Shown piece by piece: positions 32,877 to 40,942 of a stretch of DNA of 64,000 nucleotides (within the stretch, counting starts at the first letter, position 1; each line of letters starts with the position of its first letter). Origin of the DNA: Cryobacterium arcticum (GTDB taxonomy: Bacteria > Actinomycetota > Actinomycetes > Actinomycetales > Microbacteriaceae). The notes beneath the pieces were generated by a model. The model worked only from the letters and a program-made list of their open reading frames with translations. It did no database searches and was not told the origin of the DNA. The position numbers and the translations under genes were made by a program. The DNA is taken from positions 434,001 to 498,000 of the forward strand of contig NZ_QHLY01000012.1 in assembly GCF_003185895.1 (NCBI RefSeq), read 5' to 3'.

Positions 32877-32915
32877 TACTGGAGTGCAGATGCAGGACAG
32901 TAGGAGGCGAAACCG

Positions 32916-33920
32916 ATGAGATCCATCTGGAAAGGTGCCATCACCTTTGGGCTGGTCAACGTGCCGGTCAAGGTCTACAGCGCCACCGAAGACCACGACG
33001 TCGAACTGCACCAGGTGCACGACGCGGATGGCGGACGCATCCGGTACCAGCGCCGGTGCGAGGTCTGCGGCCAGATCGTGGACTACGCGCACATCGACAA
33101 GGCCTTCACCGACGGCGACAAGACCGTGGTGATCACGGATGCCGACCTCAAGTCCCTGCCGGAGGAGCGCAGCCGGGAGATCGACGTGGTCGAATTCGTG
33201 CCGAGCGACCAGCTCGACCCGATCATGTTCGATCGCAGCTACTACCTCGAACCCGACGGCTCCTCACCCAAGGCGTACGTGCTGCTCCGTCGCACCCTCG
33301 AGCAGACCGACCGCACCGCGATCGTGCACTTCGCGCTGCGCCAGAAGACCCGGCTCGCCGCGCTCCGGGTGAAGGGCGACGTGCTGATGCTGCAGACCCT
33401 GCTCTGGGACGACGAGGTGCGGGTGGCCGACTTCCCGGCCCTGGAGACCAACGTGAAGATCTCCGACCGGGAACTCGACCTGTCGTCGGCGCTCGTCGAC
33501 TCCTTCGCCGCGGACTTCACCCCGGGCGACTACACCGATGAATACCAGGCGCAGCTGCGCCGGCTGATCGAGGAGAAGCTGGACAAGGGCGACGCGATCG
33601 ACACCGATGCCACCTTCGGCGCCACCGACGAGGAGGAGGGCGGGGGAGAGGTGCTCGACCTGATGGAGGCCCTGCGCCGCAGTGTCGACCGCAGCCGGTC
33701 GGGCTCCGGCGGCGAGTCAGGGGAGAAGAAAACAGCCGCGGCTGCCAAGACGACCAAGACGACCAAGACCACGAAGACCGCCAAGACGGCCAAGTCCGCC
33801 ACATCCACCGCCGGCGCAGCGGATGGTGACTCGACGACGAGGTCCGCGGCGCCGGCGAAGAAGAGGAAGAAGAAGGACGCCGATGCCGAGCCGGAAGAAG
33901 CCGTGCGCCGCGGCGCCTGA
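32916..33920 (+). CDS. ku: Non-homologous end-joining protein Ku
   Basis: A 334-aa bacterial Ku homodimer protein. ATG 32916 has aggagg at 32902. It begins MRSIWKGAITFGLVNVPVKV, the universal bacterial Ku start, and contains the bridge-domain region typical of DNA-end-binding Ku (to about residue 255). Ku recruits LigD to double-strand breaks. The C-terminal 75 residues are a Lys/Thr/Ala-rich tail with a repeated K-T-T unit and a KKRKKKD cluster, a basic extension that in other bacteria aids DNA binding. The divergent neighbour is ligD. Confidence 0.96.
   Translation: MRSIWKGAITFGLVNVPVKVYSATEDHDVELHQVHDADGGRIRYQRRCEVCGQIVDYAHIDKAFTDGDKTVVITDADLKSLPEERSREIDVVEFVPSDQLDPIMFDRSYYLEPDGSSPKAYVLLRRTLEQTDRTAIVHFALRQKTRLAALRVKGDVLMLQTLLWDDEVRVADFPALETNVKISDRELDLSSALVDSFAADFTPGDYTDEYQAQLRRLIEEKLDKGDAIDTDATFGATDEEEGGGEVLDLMEALRRSVDRSRSGSGGESGEKKTAAAAKTTKTTKTTKTAKTAKSATSTAGAADGDSTTRSAAPAKKRKKKDADAEPEEAVRRGA
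33747..33794 (+). repeat. Tandem AAG-ACN-ACN codon repeat in the ku tail
   Basis: Six consecutive imperfect copies of a 9- or 6-base unit encode K-T-T, K-T-T, K-T-T, K-T-A, K-T-A, K-S within the basic C-terminal tail of Ku. Such coding repeats are prone to length variation between strains. Confidence 0.7.
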
Positions 33921-33939
33921 GCCGGGGAGCAGCTCTGGC

Positions 33940-33945
33940 TAGACT
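33940..33945 (+). promoter_or_regulatory. -10 element of a candidate leaderless promoter
   Basis: TAGACT at 33940-33945 is followed by six bases and GTG 33952. There is no ribosome-binding site, so the phosphatidyltransferase mRNA is probably leaderless. Confidence 0.5.
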
Positions 33946-33951
33946 CGACCC

Positions 33952-34536
33952 GTGACCGGGCCCGCTTCACCCCCACTCAGCTCCAGGGTGCTGACGGTGC
34001 CGAATCTGCTCAGTTTCCTCCGCCTGGCCCTCGTTCCGGTCTTCCTGTCGCTGCTCGTCACCGGCGCCGACGCGTGGGCGCTCCTGGTGCTCGCGGTGTC
34101 CAGCCTGACCGACTTCCTCGACGGCTGGATCGCTCGACGGTTCAACCAGATCACCCGGCTCGGCCAGCTGCTCGACCCGGCGGCGGACCGGCTCTACATC
34201 TTCGCAGCGCTGATCGGTCTGGCCTGGCGCGAGCTGGTGCCGTGGTGGCTCGTGGTGATCGTCGTCGGCCGCGATGTCTTCCTGCTCGGACTGGGAGTTG
34301 TGCTGGCCAACTACGGTTTCGGTCCGCTGCCCGTGCATCAGCTGGGCAAGGTGGCCACCTTCTGCCTGTTCTACGCCCTGCCGATGATCATGCTCGGGCA
34401 GGCCTTCCCCGAGTTGTCCTGGTGGTCGCAGCCGGTCGGATGGGCGTTCGGATTGTGGGGCGCCTACCTGTACTGGTGGGCCGGCGTCATCTATGCGATT
34501 GAAACGGTTCGCGTGATTCGGCTCGAGCGCGTCTGA
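33952..34536 (+). CDS. CDP-alcohol phosphatidyltransferase family protein
   Basis: A 194-aa membrane enzyme. The CDP-alcohol signature D-x2-D-G-x2-A-R-x8-G-x3-D-x3-D is complete: Asp54, Asp57, Gly58, Ala61, Arg62, Gly71, Asp75 and Asp79. Four to six hydrophobic segments follow. The class includes PgsA, cardiolipin synthase and PIS; no residue separates them clearly here. A phosphatidylglycerophosphate-synthase-like or cardiolipin-synthase-like activity is plausible. In other actinobacteria a similar gene lies just upstream of garA, as here. Confidence 0.88.
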   Translation: MTGPASPPLSSRVLTVPNLLSFLRLALVPVFLSLLVTGADAWALLVLAVSSLTDFLDGWIARRFNQITRLGQLLDPAADRLYIFAALIGLAWRELVPWWLVVIVVGRDVFLLGLGVVLANYGFGPLPVHQLGKVATFCLFYALPMIMLGQAFPELSWWSQPVGWAFGLWGAYLYWWAGVIYAIETVRVIRLERV

Positions 34537-34579
34537 AGGCCCTCTCCATCCGATACGATTTACCCGTAGGAGGTGCACG

Positions 34580-35071
34580 GTGGTCGATTCCGACGAGAAG
34601 AAAGAACCCGAGCGCAGGGTAGCGCCCGAGAATGCCACGGGGAGCGTCGATACCACGATGACGTTCAGCCAGGAATTCGCGGCATCGTTGGCTGCACTCG
34701 ACTCGAACGTCACGGTTGAGGAGCAGGACGCCATTGCGGCCCTGCCGTCAGGCTCTGCCCTTCTGGTGGTGCGCCGCGGCCCCAATTCCGGTGCGCGCTT
34801 CCTGCTGGACGCCGACCTCACGACAGTGGGCCGGCACCCCGAGGCGGACATCTTCCTCGATGACGTCACGGTCTCCCGGCGGCACGCCGAGTTCCTCCGC
34901 AACGGCCGTACCTTCCAGGTCAAAGACCTCGGGTCGCTCAACGGCACGTATTTCGACGGTGAACGCATCGACCTGGCTGTCCTCACCGACGGTTCCGAAG
35001 TTCAGGTCGGCAAGTTCCGCCTGACGTTCTACGCCTCGCGGCTCGACCTCGTAAAACTGGCGAGCGACTAG
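34580..35071 (+). CDS. garA: FHA-domain signalling protein GarA / OdhI
   Basis: A 163-aa protein started at GTG 34580 with taggaggtg at 34567. The C-terminal FHA domain (about residues 70-150) has TVGRHPEADIFLDDVTVSRR and GSLNGTYFDG, the phosphothreonine-binding signature. The N-terminal tail holds the phospho-acceptor region VDTTMTF (Thr25-Thr26), matching the ETTS-type motif phosphorylated by PknB/PknG. Unphosphorylated GarA/OdhI inhibits 2-oxoglutarate dehydrogenase, so the pair links a Ser/Thr kinase to the TCA cycle. A PASTA kinase is encoded at 48333-50264. The stop overlaps the next start. Confidence 0.93.
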   Translation: MVDSDEKKEPERRVAPENATGSVDTTMTFSQEFAASLAALDSNVTVEEQDAIAALPSGSALLVVRRGPNSGARFLLDADLTTVGRHPEADIFLDDVTVSRRHAEFLRNGRTFQVKDLGSLNGTYFDGERIDLAVLTDGSEVQVGKFRLTFYASRLDLVKLASD

Positions 35072-35769
35072 TGCCGGCGTCCTCCGCCCAGGCCAGACTG
35101 CCGGGCGCGACGTCACTTCTGAGTATCGGCCAGGTCCTGGCCCGGCTGACGCCGGAGTTTCCCGACCTCACCCCCTCCAAGCTGCGGTTTCTGGAGGAAC
35201 AGGGCTTGGTCTCCCCGGCGCGCACGGAGTCCGGCTACCGCAAGTTCAACGGCGGCGACCTCGACCGGCTGCGCCTGATCCTGTCGATGCAGCGCGACCA
35301 CTACCTGCCGCTGAAGGTGATCAGGGCCTACCTCGACGACCTCGACTCCGGCCTGTCCCCGGTGCTGCCCGGCGGCGGCGCCCCCGGACCGAGCATGCTG
35401 GTGAACCATCGCACGTTCAGCCGTGATGACCTGCTGCGGGAGTCCGGCGCATCCGCGGCGCTCCTGAATGAGGCCGTGTCATCATCCATCATCCTGCCGG
35501 CCGAGCACTACGGCGACGACGCCCTCAGGGTGCTCCGCGCTCTGGTCGACCTGCAGAAGAGCGGCATCGAACCTCGGCACCTGCGCGGCTTCCGCGGAGC
35601 CGCCGAACGCGAACTCGGCCTGATCGAGAGCGCCCTCGTGCCGCTGTCCCGCCGCAAGGACTCGTCGAGCCGGGCCAAAGCCGCTGAGATGGCCGTGGAG
35701 ATTGCCGGCCAGCTCGAAGTCATCCGCGGCAGCCTGATCCGTTCTGCCCTGGGCCGCCTCACCAAATAG
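35071..35769 (+). CDS. ftsR: MerR-family regulator FtsR
   Basis: A 232-aa protein from GTG 35071, overlapping the garA stop by one base. The MerR-type helix-turn-helix is LTPSKLRFLEEQGLVSPART, then SGYRKFNGGDLDRLRLILSM (about residues 32-71). The rest is the long C-terminal effector region typical of FtsR (Rv1828 / cg1631), which activates ftsZ in Corynebacterium. The garA-ftsR-merR order is conserved in actinobacteria, which supports the assignment. In Mycobacterium a DUF151 gene lies between ftsR and the next MerR gene; it is absent here. Confidence 0.9.
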   Translation: MPASSAQARLPGATSLLSIGQVLARLTPEFPDLTPSKLRFLEEQGLVSPARTESGYRKFNGGDLDRLRLILSMQRDHYLPLKVIRAYLDDLDSGLSPVLPGGGAPGPSMLVNHRTFSRDDLLRESGASAALLNEAVSSSIILPAEHYGDDALRVLRALVDLQKSGIEPRHLRGFRGAAERELGLIESALVPLSRRKDSSSRAKAAEMAVEIAGQLEVIRGSLIRSALGRLTK

Positions 35770-35774
35770 GTCGT

Positions 35775-35780
35775 AGACTG
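35775..35780 (+). promoter_or_regulatory. -10-like element in the ftsR to merR gap
   Basis: TAGACT at 35775-35780, just after the ftsR stop, matches the -10 type used elsewhere in the window. If used, it would give a long (about 160-nt) leader for the second MerR gene. The rest of the 178-bp gap holds no gene that I can recognise. Confidence 0.35.
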
Positions 35781-35947
35781 AGAGTTCAACGCGTGTTCAT
35801 CGTGTTCGACTTGTTCTGCGTGGCGAAGTCCCATCGTTCTCTCGACACGCCGGGGTCCAAACGACGGATGTGATGGGCTGGGGCCGTTCGCCTCGCTAAC
35901 GTTGAAGTGCGAGCCGCCGGCGTCGCATCCACCCCGAGAGGCATCGT

Positions 35948-36499
35948 ATGAGTGAGCTCAATCCCCGAGACGACTCTTCTCGGTATGGTGAGGGCCTGCT
36001 GTTCACCGACGGCATGCCCAAACTCGACGAGAACTCCGGCTACCGCGGTGCCGTCGCAGCCAGAGCCGCGGGTATCAGCTACCGCCAGCTCGACTACTGG
36101 GCCCGCACCGAACTCGTGGAACCCACCGTGCGCGGTGCGGCAGGGTCCGGATCGCAGCGCCTGTACGGCTTCCGCGACATCCTGGTGCTCAAGCTCGTCA
36201 AACGCCTGCTCGACACCGGCATCTCCCTGCAGCAGATCCGCACCGCGGTGAACCAGCTGCGCGAATCCGGCGTGAACGACCTCGCCCAGACCACCCTGAT
36301 GAGTGACGGCGCCAGCGTCTACCTCTGCACCTCCAACGACGAGGTCATCGACCTGGTCAGCCGCGGCCAGGGCGTCTTCGGCATCGCCGTCGGCAAGGTC
36401 CTGCGCGAGGTGGAGACCACCCTGGTGGAACTCGACACCCAGACCAACGACCCCTCAGACGAGCTCGCCGCCCGCCGGGTCTCCCGCAAGGTCTCTTAG
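35948..36499 (+). CDS. MerR-family regulator (Rv1830-like)
   Basis: A 183-aa MerR protein from ATG 35948, with gagaggc upstream. Its winged-helix region is GYRGAVAARAAGISYRQLDY, WARTELVEP, then RLYGFRDILVLKLVKRLLDT (about residues 31-90), followed by a coiled segment GISLQQIRTAVNQLRESG. It is the second MerR gene of the garA-ftsR-merR locus (Rv1830 in Mycobacterium). Its ligand and targets are unknown. It is convergent with the ParA-type gene across a very large palindrome. Confidence 0.9.
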   Translation: MSELNPRDDSSRYGEGLLFTDGMPKLDENSGYRGAVAARAAGISYRQLDYWARTELVEPTVRGAAGSGSQRLYGFRDILVLKLVKRLLDTGISLQQIRTAVNQLRESGVNDLAQTTLMSDGASVYLCTSNDEVIDLVSRGQGVFGIAVGKVLREVETTLVELDTQTNDPSDELAARRVSRKVS

Positions 36500-36501
36500 G
36501 A

Positions 36502-36520
36502 TCTCGACAAGCTCGATCAC
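36502..36520. repeat. Dispersed short element, copy 1
   Basis: TCTCGACAAGCTCGATCAC lies just downstream of the merR stop. Its core TCTCGACAAGCTCGA is identical to the reverse complement of a stretch at 48271-48291, next to another large palindrome. Short elements of this type recur in Microbacteriaceae genomes from memory; a genome-wide count was not possible. Confidence 0.55.
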
Positions 36521-36528
36521 CGAAATCT

Positions 36529-36589
36529 CGCGAGCTGTGAGAAAAGCCCCGAAAACGCGAGCGTTTCGGGGCTTTTCTCACAGCTCGCG
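36529..36589. terminator. Giant hairpin at the merR/parA convergent junction, bidirectional terminator
   Basis: The left arm (36529-36558) and right arm (36561-36589) are almost perfectly complementary over nearly 30 bp, with one extra A in the left arm and a two-base loop. The stem contains GAAAAGCCCC and GGGGCTTTTC, so each strand has a GC stem followed by a T-run, a typical bidirectional intrinsic terminator. It is much longer than needed for termination. Confidence 0.85.
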
Positions 36590-36592
36590 TGC

Positions 36593-37405
36593 CTAGCGGG
36601 TGCTCGTTTCGGCGTATTCGCCGATGCGGGCGGTGCGAAGAACCCGGTCGAGCAGCTGGTCGAAGTAGTGCGCCATCTCCTGGGCGCTGTCGCCGGGCCA
36701 GGTGTGCAGCGGCTTCGCGGCGCCCTGGGCCTGCTGCAGGCTGGTGCGCTCCGGCAGCTGCGGGCTGAGCACGAGCGGTCCGAACATGTCCCGGAGTTCC
36801 TTGATCCGGAACTGGTGCTCCAGCGACGCCGTGCGGGCGCGGTTCACGATGATGCCCAACGGCTGCAGGCGGGGGCTCAGCCCACGGCGGATCTCCTCGA
36901 TCGCGCGCAGCGCACGGTCGGCGGCGGCCACGGAGAACAGGCCGGGTTCGGTGACCACGGCGACCCGGTCGCTGGCGGCCCAGGCGGTGCGGGTGAGGGC
37001 GTTCAGCGACGGCGCACAGTCGATCAGCACGAGGTCGTAGTCCTTCTCCACGGTGGAGAGGGCCTCCTCGAGCTTCCAGATGTCGCGGATGCTGGGGTGC
37101 GGGCCGTCGAAATTGATGGCAGACGGGCTGCCGATCATGACGTCGATGGTGCCGGGCCGGCCGCGGGTCCAGCCGCTGGGCGCAATCGCGGCGCGCACGA
37201 CTTTCTCCTTCGGCGAAGCCAGCACATCGGCGACGTTGAGGTGGCCGGCGAGCTGGATGTCGAGCCCGGTTGAGACATCTGATTGCGGATCGAGGTCGAC
37301 CACGAGGGTCCGAACACCGCGGGCGAAGGCAGCAGAAGCCAGACCAAGGGTTACCGTGGTCTTGCCTACCCCTCCCTTGAGGGAGCTAACGCTAAGTACG
37401 TGCAC
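36593..37405 (-). CDS. ParA/MinD-type ATPase
   Basis: A 270-aa ATPase from GTG 37405 (MHVLSVSSLKGGVGKTTVTL, from the deviant Walker A KGGVGKTT). An upstream GTG at 37426 is possible in frame. Other motifs: VVDLDPQSDVSTGLDIQ (Walker A') and VLIDCAPSLN (Walker B). It is a ParA-superfamily member, but no parB-like partner lies next to it, so it may position something other than the chromosome. It is divergent from pyruvate carboxylase. A second, MinD-like ATPase lies at 40943-42352. Confidence 0.88.
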   Translation of the reverse strand: MHVLSVSSLKGGVGKTTVTLGLASAAFARGVRTLVVDLDPQSDVSTGLDIQLAGHLNVADVLASPKEKVVRAAIAPSGWTRGRPGTIDVMIGSPSAINFDGPHPSIRDIWKLEEALSTVEKDYDLVLIDCAPSLNALTRTAWAASDRVAVVTEPGLFSVAAADRALRAIEEIRRGLSPRLQPLGIIVNRARTASLEHQFRIKELRDMFGPLVLSPQLPERTSLQQAQGAAKPLHTWPGDSAQEMAHYFDQLLDRVLRTARIGEYAETSTR

Positions 37406-37482
37406 AAGTAGATACGTTACCTTCACTAGTCTTAGAGAACCTAACCGTCAGCTGTGTGCCGCTCCCGGATCGAAAGGTCTCT

Positions 37483-40400
37483 ATGTTCACCAAAATCCTC
37501 GTCGCCAACCGTGGAGAGATAGCAATCCGCGCTTTTCGCGCCGCCTATGAACTGGGAGCGAAAACAGTCGCGGTTTTCCCATTCGAGGACCGCAATTCAC
37601 TGCATCGGCTGAAGGCCGACGAAGCATACGAGATCGGCGAACCGGGTCACCCGGTGCGCGCCTACCTCGATGTCTCCGAGATCATCCGGGTCGCCCAGGA
37701 GAGTGGCGCAGACGCCATCTACCCCGGCTACGGCTTCCTCTCCGAGAACCCGGAGCTCGCCGAAGCGGCCAAGGCCGCCGGCATCACCTTCATCGGCCCC
37801 GGCTCGCACGTGCTCGAGATGGCCGGCAACAAGGTCACCGCCAAGGAGCACGCCATCGCGGCCGGTGTTCCCGTGCTCAAGTCCAGCGCGCCCTCGCGTG
37901 ACGTTGAAGAGCTCATTGCCGCGGCCGAGGAGATCGGCTTCCCGATCTTCGCGAAGGCCGTCGCCGGCGGCGGCGGGCGCGGCATGCGCCGGGTCGCCAC
38001 CATGGCCGACCTGCGCGGCTCCCTCGAAGAGGCCATGCGCGAGGCCAACAGTGCCTTCGGTGACCCGACCATGTTCCTCGAGCAGGCCGTGCTCCGCCCG
38101 CGTCACATCGAGGTGCAGATCCTGGCGGATGCCACGGGCGAGACCGTGCACCTGTTCGAGCGGGACTGCTCCGTGCAGCGCCGCCACCAGAAGGTCATCG
38201 AGATCGCACCGGCCCCGAACCTGCCCGAAGAGATCCGCCAGCGCCTGCACAAGGACGCCGTGGCCTTCGCCCGGTCGATCGGCTACGTCAACGCCGGCAC
38301 CGTCGAGTTCCTGCTCGACACCGTGGGCGAGCGCGCCGGCCAGCACGTGTTCATCGAGATGAACCCGCGCATCCAGGTGGAGCACACCGTCACCGAAGAG
38401 GTCACAGACGTCGACCTCGTGCAGTCCCAGATCCGCATCGCTGCGGGGGAGACCCTTGCCGACCTCGGCCTGTCCCAGGACTCGATCAAGCTGCGCGGCT
38501 TCGCCCTGCAGTGCCGGATCACCACCGAGGACCCGACCGCGGGTTTCCGCCCCGACACCGGCCGGATCACCACCTACCGCTCACCGGGCGGCGCCGGCAT
38601 CCGCCTCGACGGCGGCACCATCAACCCGGGTGCGCAGATCAGCCCGCACTTCGACTCGATGCTCGCCAAGCTCACCTGCCGAGGCCGCGACTACACCTCG
38701 GCCGTCACCCGCTCCAAGCGCGCCCTGGCCGAGTTCCGTATCCGCGGCGTCTCCACCAACATTGCGTTCCTGCAGGCCGTGCTCGAAGACCCCGACTTCG
38801 CTGCCGGCGACCTGAGCACCTCCTTCATCGACGAACGCCCGCAACTGCTGCGTGGCCGCGCCTCGAAGGACCGTGGCACCAAGATCCTCAACTGGCTGGC
38901 CGACGTCACCGTCAACCAGCCCAACGGTGTGCCCTTGACCCTGTTGAACCCGGCGGAGAAGCTGCCCAAGCTCGACCTCTCGGTGCCGGCGCCTGAGGGC
39001 TCCCGGCAGAAGCTGCAACTGCTCGGCCCGGTGGGCTTCGCGAGCGCCCTGCGCAACCAGACCGCCCTGGCCGTCACCGACACCACCTTCCGCGACGCCC
39101 ACCAGTCACTGTTGGCCACCCGGGTGCGCACCAAGGACCTGGTCGCCGTAGCCCCGTACGTCGCCAGGCTCACCCCCGAGCTGCTCTCGGTCGAAGCCTG
39201 GGGTGGCGCCACCTACGACGTCGCCCTGCGCTTCCTCGGCGAGGACCCGTGGGAGCGTCTCGGCGCCCTGCGTGAGGCGCTGCCCAACATCAACATCCAG
39301 ATGCTGCTGCGCGGTCGCAACACCGTGGGCTACACCCCGTACCCCACCGAGGTGACGGATGCGTTCGTGCGCGAGGCCAGCGACAGCGGTGTTGACATCT
39401 TCCGCATCTTCGACGCCCTCAACGACGTCAACCAGATGCGCCCCGCCATCGACGCCGTGCTCAACACCGGCACGAGCGTGGCCGAGGTGGCCGTCTGCTA
39501 CACCGGCGACCTGCTCGACCCCGCCGAGAACCTGTACACGCTGGACTACTACCTGCGGCTCGCCGACCAGATCGTGGAGTCCGGCGCGCACATCCTCGCG
39601 ATCAAAGACATGGCCGGTCTCCTCCGGCCCGCCGCCGCCGAGAAGCTCGTCGCGGCGTTCCGCGAACGCTTCGACCTGCCGGTGCACGTGCACACGCACG
39701 ACACCCCCGGCGGCCAGCTGGCGACCCTGCTCGCGGCCTCCCGCGCCGGCGCCGACGCCGTCGACGTGGCCAGCGCCCCGATGGGCGGCACCACCAGCCA
39801 GCCGTCGGCATCCTCGTTGGTCGCCGCGCTCGCGCACACCGACCGCGACACCGGCATCTCGCTGAAGAACGTCTGCGACCTCGAACCCTACTGGGAAGAC
39901 GTGCGCCGGGTGTACCACCCCTTCGAATCGGGCCTCCGCGCGCCGACCGGCCGGGTCTATAACCACGAGATCCCCGGGGGACAGCTCTCCAACCTGCGCA
40001 CGCAGGCGGTGGCGCTGGGCCTGGCCGACGACTTCGAGCTGATCGAAGACATGTACGCGGCTGCCAACACCATCCTGGGCCGCGTGCCCAAGGTGACCCC
40101 GTCGTCGAAGGTCGTCGGTGACCTGGCGCTCTACCTGGCCGCGGTGAACGCCGATCCGGCCGACTTCGAAGCCAACCCGGCCAAGTACGACGTGCCGGAG
40201 TCGGTTGTCGGTTTCATGGCCGGCGAGCTCGGCGATCTGCCCGGCGGCTGGCCAGAGCCCTTCCGCTCGAAGGTGCTCGAGGGCCGGAACGTGCGGGTCA
40301 GCACCACCGACCTCACCGCAGAGGAGCGCACCGCGCTGGACGGCGACAGCCTCACCCGCCGGGAGATGCTTAACCAGCTGCTCTTCCCCGCGCCCACCCG

Positions 40401-40887
40401 GCACTACCAGCAGATCCGCGAACTGTTCGGTGACCTGTCTGTGGTCAACACCGTCGACTACCTCTACGGCCTGCGCCAGGGCACGGAGCACGTCATCGAG
40501 ATCGACAAGGGCGTGGTGCTCTACGTCGGCCTCGAAGCCATCGGTGAGGCCGACGACAAGGGCATGCGCACTGTCATGACCATCCTCAACGGTCAGTTGC
40601 GGCCGGTCTTCGTGCGTGACCGCGGCATCGCGGTGGAGGCCAAGGTCGCCGAGAAGGCCGACGCCAACCAGCCCGGCCAGGTCGCCGCACCGTTCTCCGG
40701 TGTGGTCACCCTGCAGGTGGCGGAGGGCGACCACATCGTGGCCGGTCAGAGCGTCGCCTCGATCGAAGCCATGAAGATGGAAGCGGCGATCACTTCGCCG
40801 ATCGCGGGGGTCGTGGAGCGGGTGGCGATCCCGAAGACGCAGCAGGTCGATGCGGGTGACCTCCTCGTGGTGGTGCGTCCGCGCTAG
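37483..40887 (+). CDS. pyc: Pyruvate carboxylase
   Basis: An 1134-aa multifunctional enzyme, normal length for alpha-4 PYC. ATG 37483 has gaaagg at 37472. Domains: biotin carboxylase (about 1-450, with the ATP-grasp stretch AKAVAGGGGRGMRRVATMAD), carboxyltransferase (about 535-810, FRDAHQSLLATRVRTKDL, then NVDYLYGLRQGTEH near 1000 in the tetramerisation part), and a biotin carboxyl carrier domain at the C-terminus. The biotinylated lysine is in EAMKMEAAI (Lys1098). It replenishes oxaloacetate from pyruvate. It is divergent from the ParA-type gene. Confidence 0.96.
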   Translation: MFTKILVANRGEIAIRAFRAAYELGAKTVAVFPFEDRNSLHRLKADEAYEIGEPGHPVRAYLDVSEIIRVAQESGADAIYPGYGFLSENPELAEAAKAAGITFIGPGSHVLEMAGNKVTAKEHAIAAGVPVLKSSAPSRDVEELIAAAEEIGFPIFAKAVAGGGGRGMRRVATMADLRGSLEEAMREANSAFGDPTMFLEQAVLRPRHIEVQILADATGETVHLFERDCSVQRRHQKVIEIAPAPNLPEEIRQRLHKDAVAFARSIGYVNAGTVEFLLDTVGERAGQHVFIEMNPRIQVEHTVTEEVTDVDLVQSQIRIAAGETLADLGLSQDSIKLRGFALQCRITTEDPTAGFRPDTGRITTYRSPGGAGIRLDGGTINPGAQISPHFDSMLAKLTCRGRDYTSAVTRSKRALAEFRIRGVSTNIAFLQAVLEDPDFAAGDLSTSFIDERPQLLRGRASKDRGTKILNWLADVTVNQPNGVPLTLLNPAEKLPKLDLSVPAPEGSRQKLQLLGPVGFASALRNQTALAVTDTTFRDAHQSLLATRVRTKDLVAVAPYVARLTPELLSVEAWGGATYDVALRFLGEDPWERLGALREALPNINIQMLLRGRNTVGYTPYPTEVTDAFVREASDSGVDIFRIFDALNDVNQMRPAIDAVLNTGTSVAEVAVCYTGDLLDPAENLYTLDYYLRLADQIVESGAHILAIKDMAGLLRPAAAEKLVAAFRERFDLPVHVHTHDTPGGQLATLLAASRAGADAVDVASAPMGGTTSQPSASSLVAALAHTDRDTGISLKNVCDLEPYWEDVRRVYHPFESGLRAPTGRVYNHEIPGGQLSNLRTQAVALGLADDFELIEDMYAAANTILGRVPKVTPSSKVVGDLALYLAAVNADPADFEANPAKYDVPESVVGFMAGELGDLPGGWPEPFRSKVLEGRNVRVSTTDLTAEERTALDGDSLTRREMLNQLLFPAPTRHYQQIRELFGDLSVVNTVDYLYGLRQGTEHVIEIDKGVVLYVGLEAIGEADDKGMRTVMTILNGQLRPVFVRDRGIAVEAKVAEKADANQPGQVAAPFSGVVTLQVAEGDHIVAGQSVASIEAMKMEAAITSPIAGVVERVAIPKTQQVDAGDLLVVVRPR

Positions 40888-40890
40888 GCT
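40885..40890 (+). promoter_or_regulatory. -10-like element upstream of the MinD-like gene
   Basis: TAGGCT at 40885-40890 overlaps the pyc stop codon. It would give a transcript with about a 45-base leader that includes the gaggag ribosome-binding site at 40931. Confidence 0.35.
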
Positions 40891-40942
40891 GAGGCCTGAT
40901 TTGGGGCCGGTTGGCGGCCCGCTGAGTGACGAGGAGTCTGTT

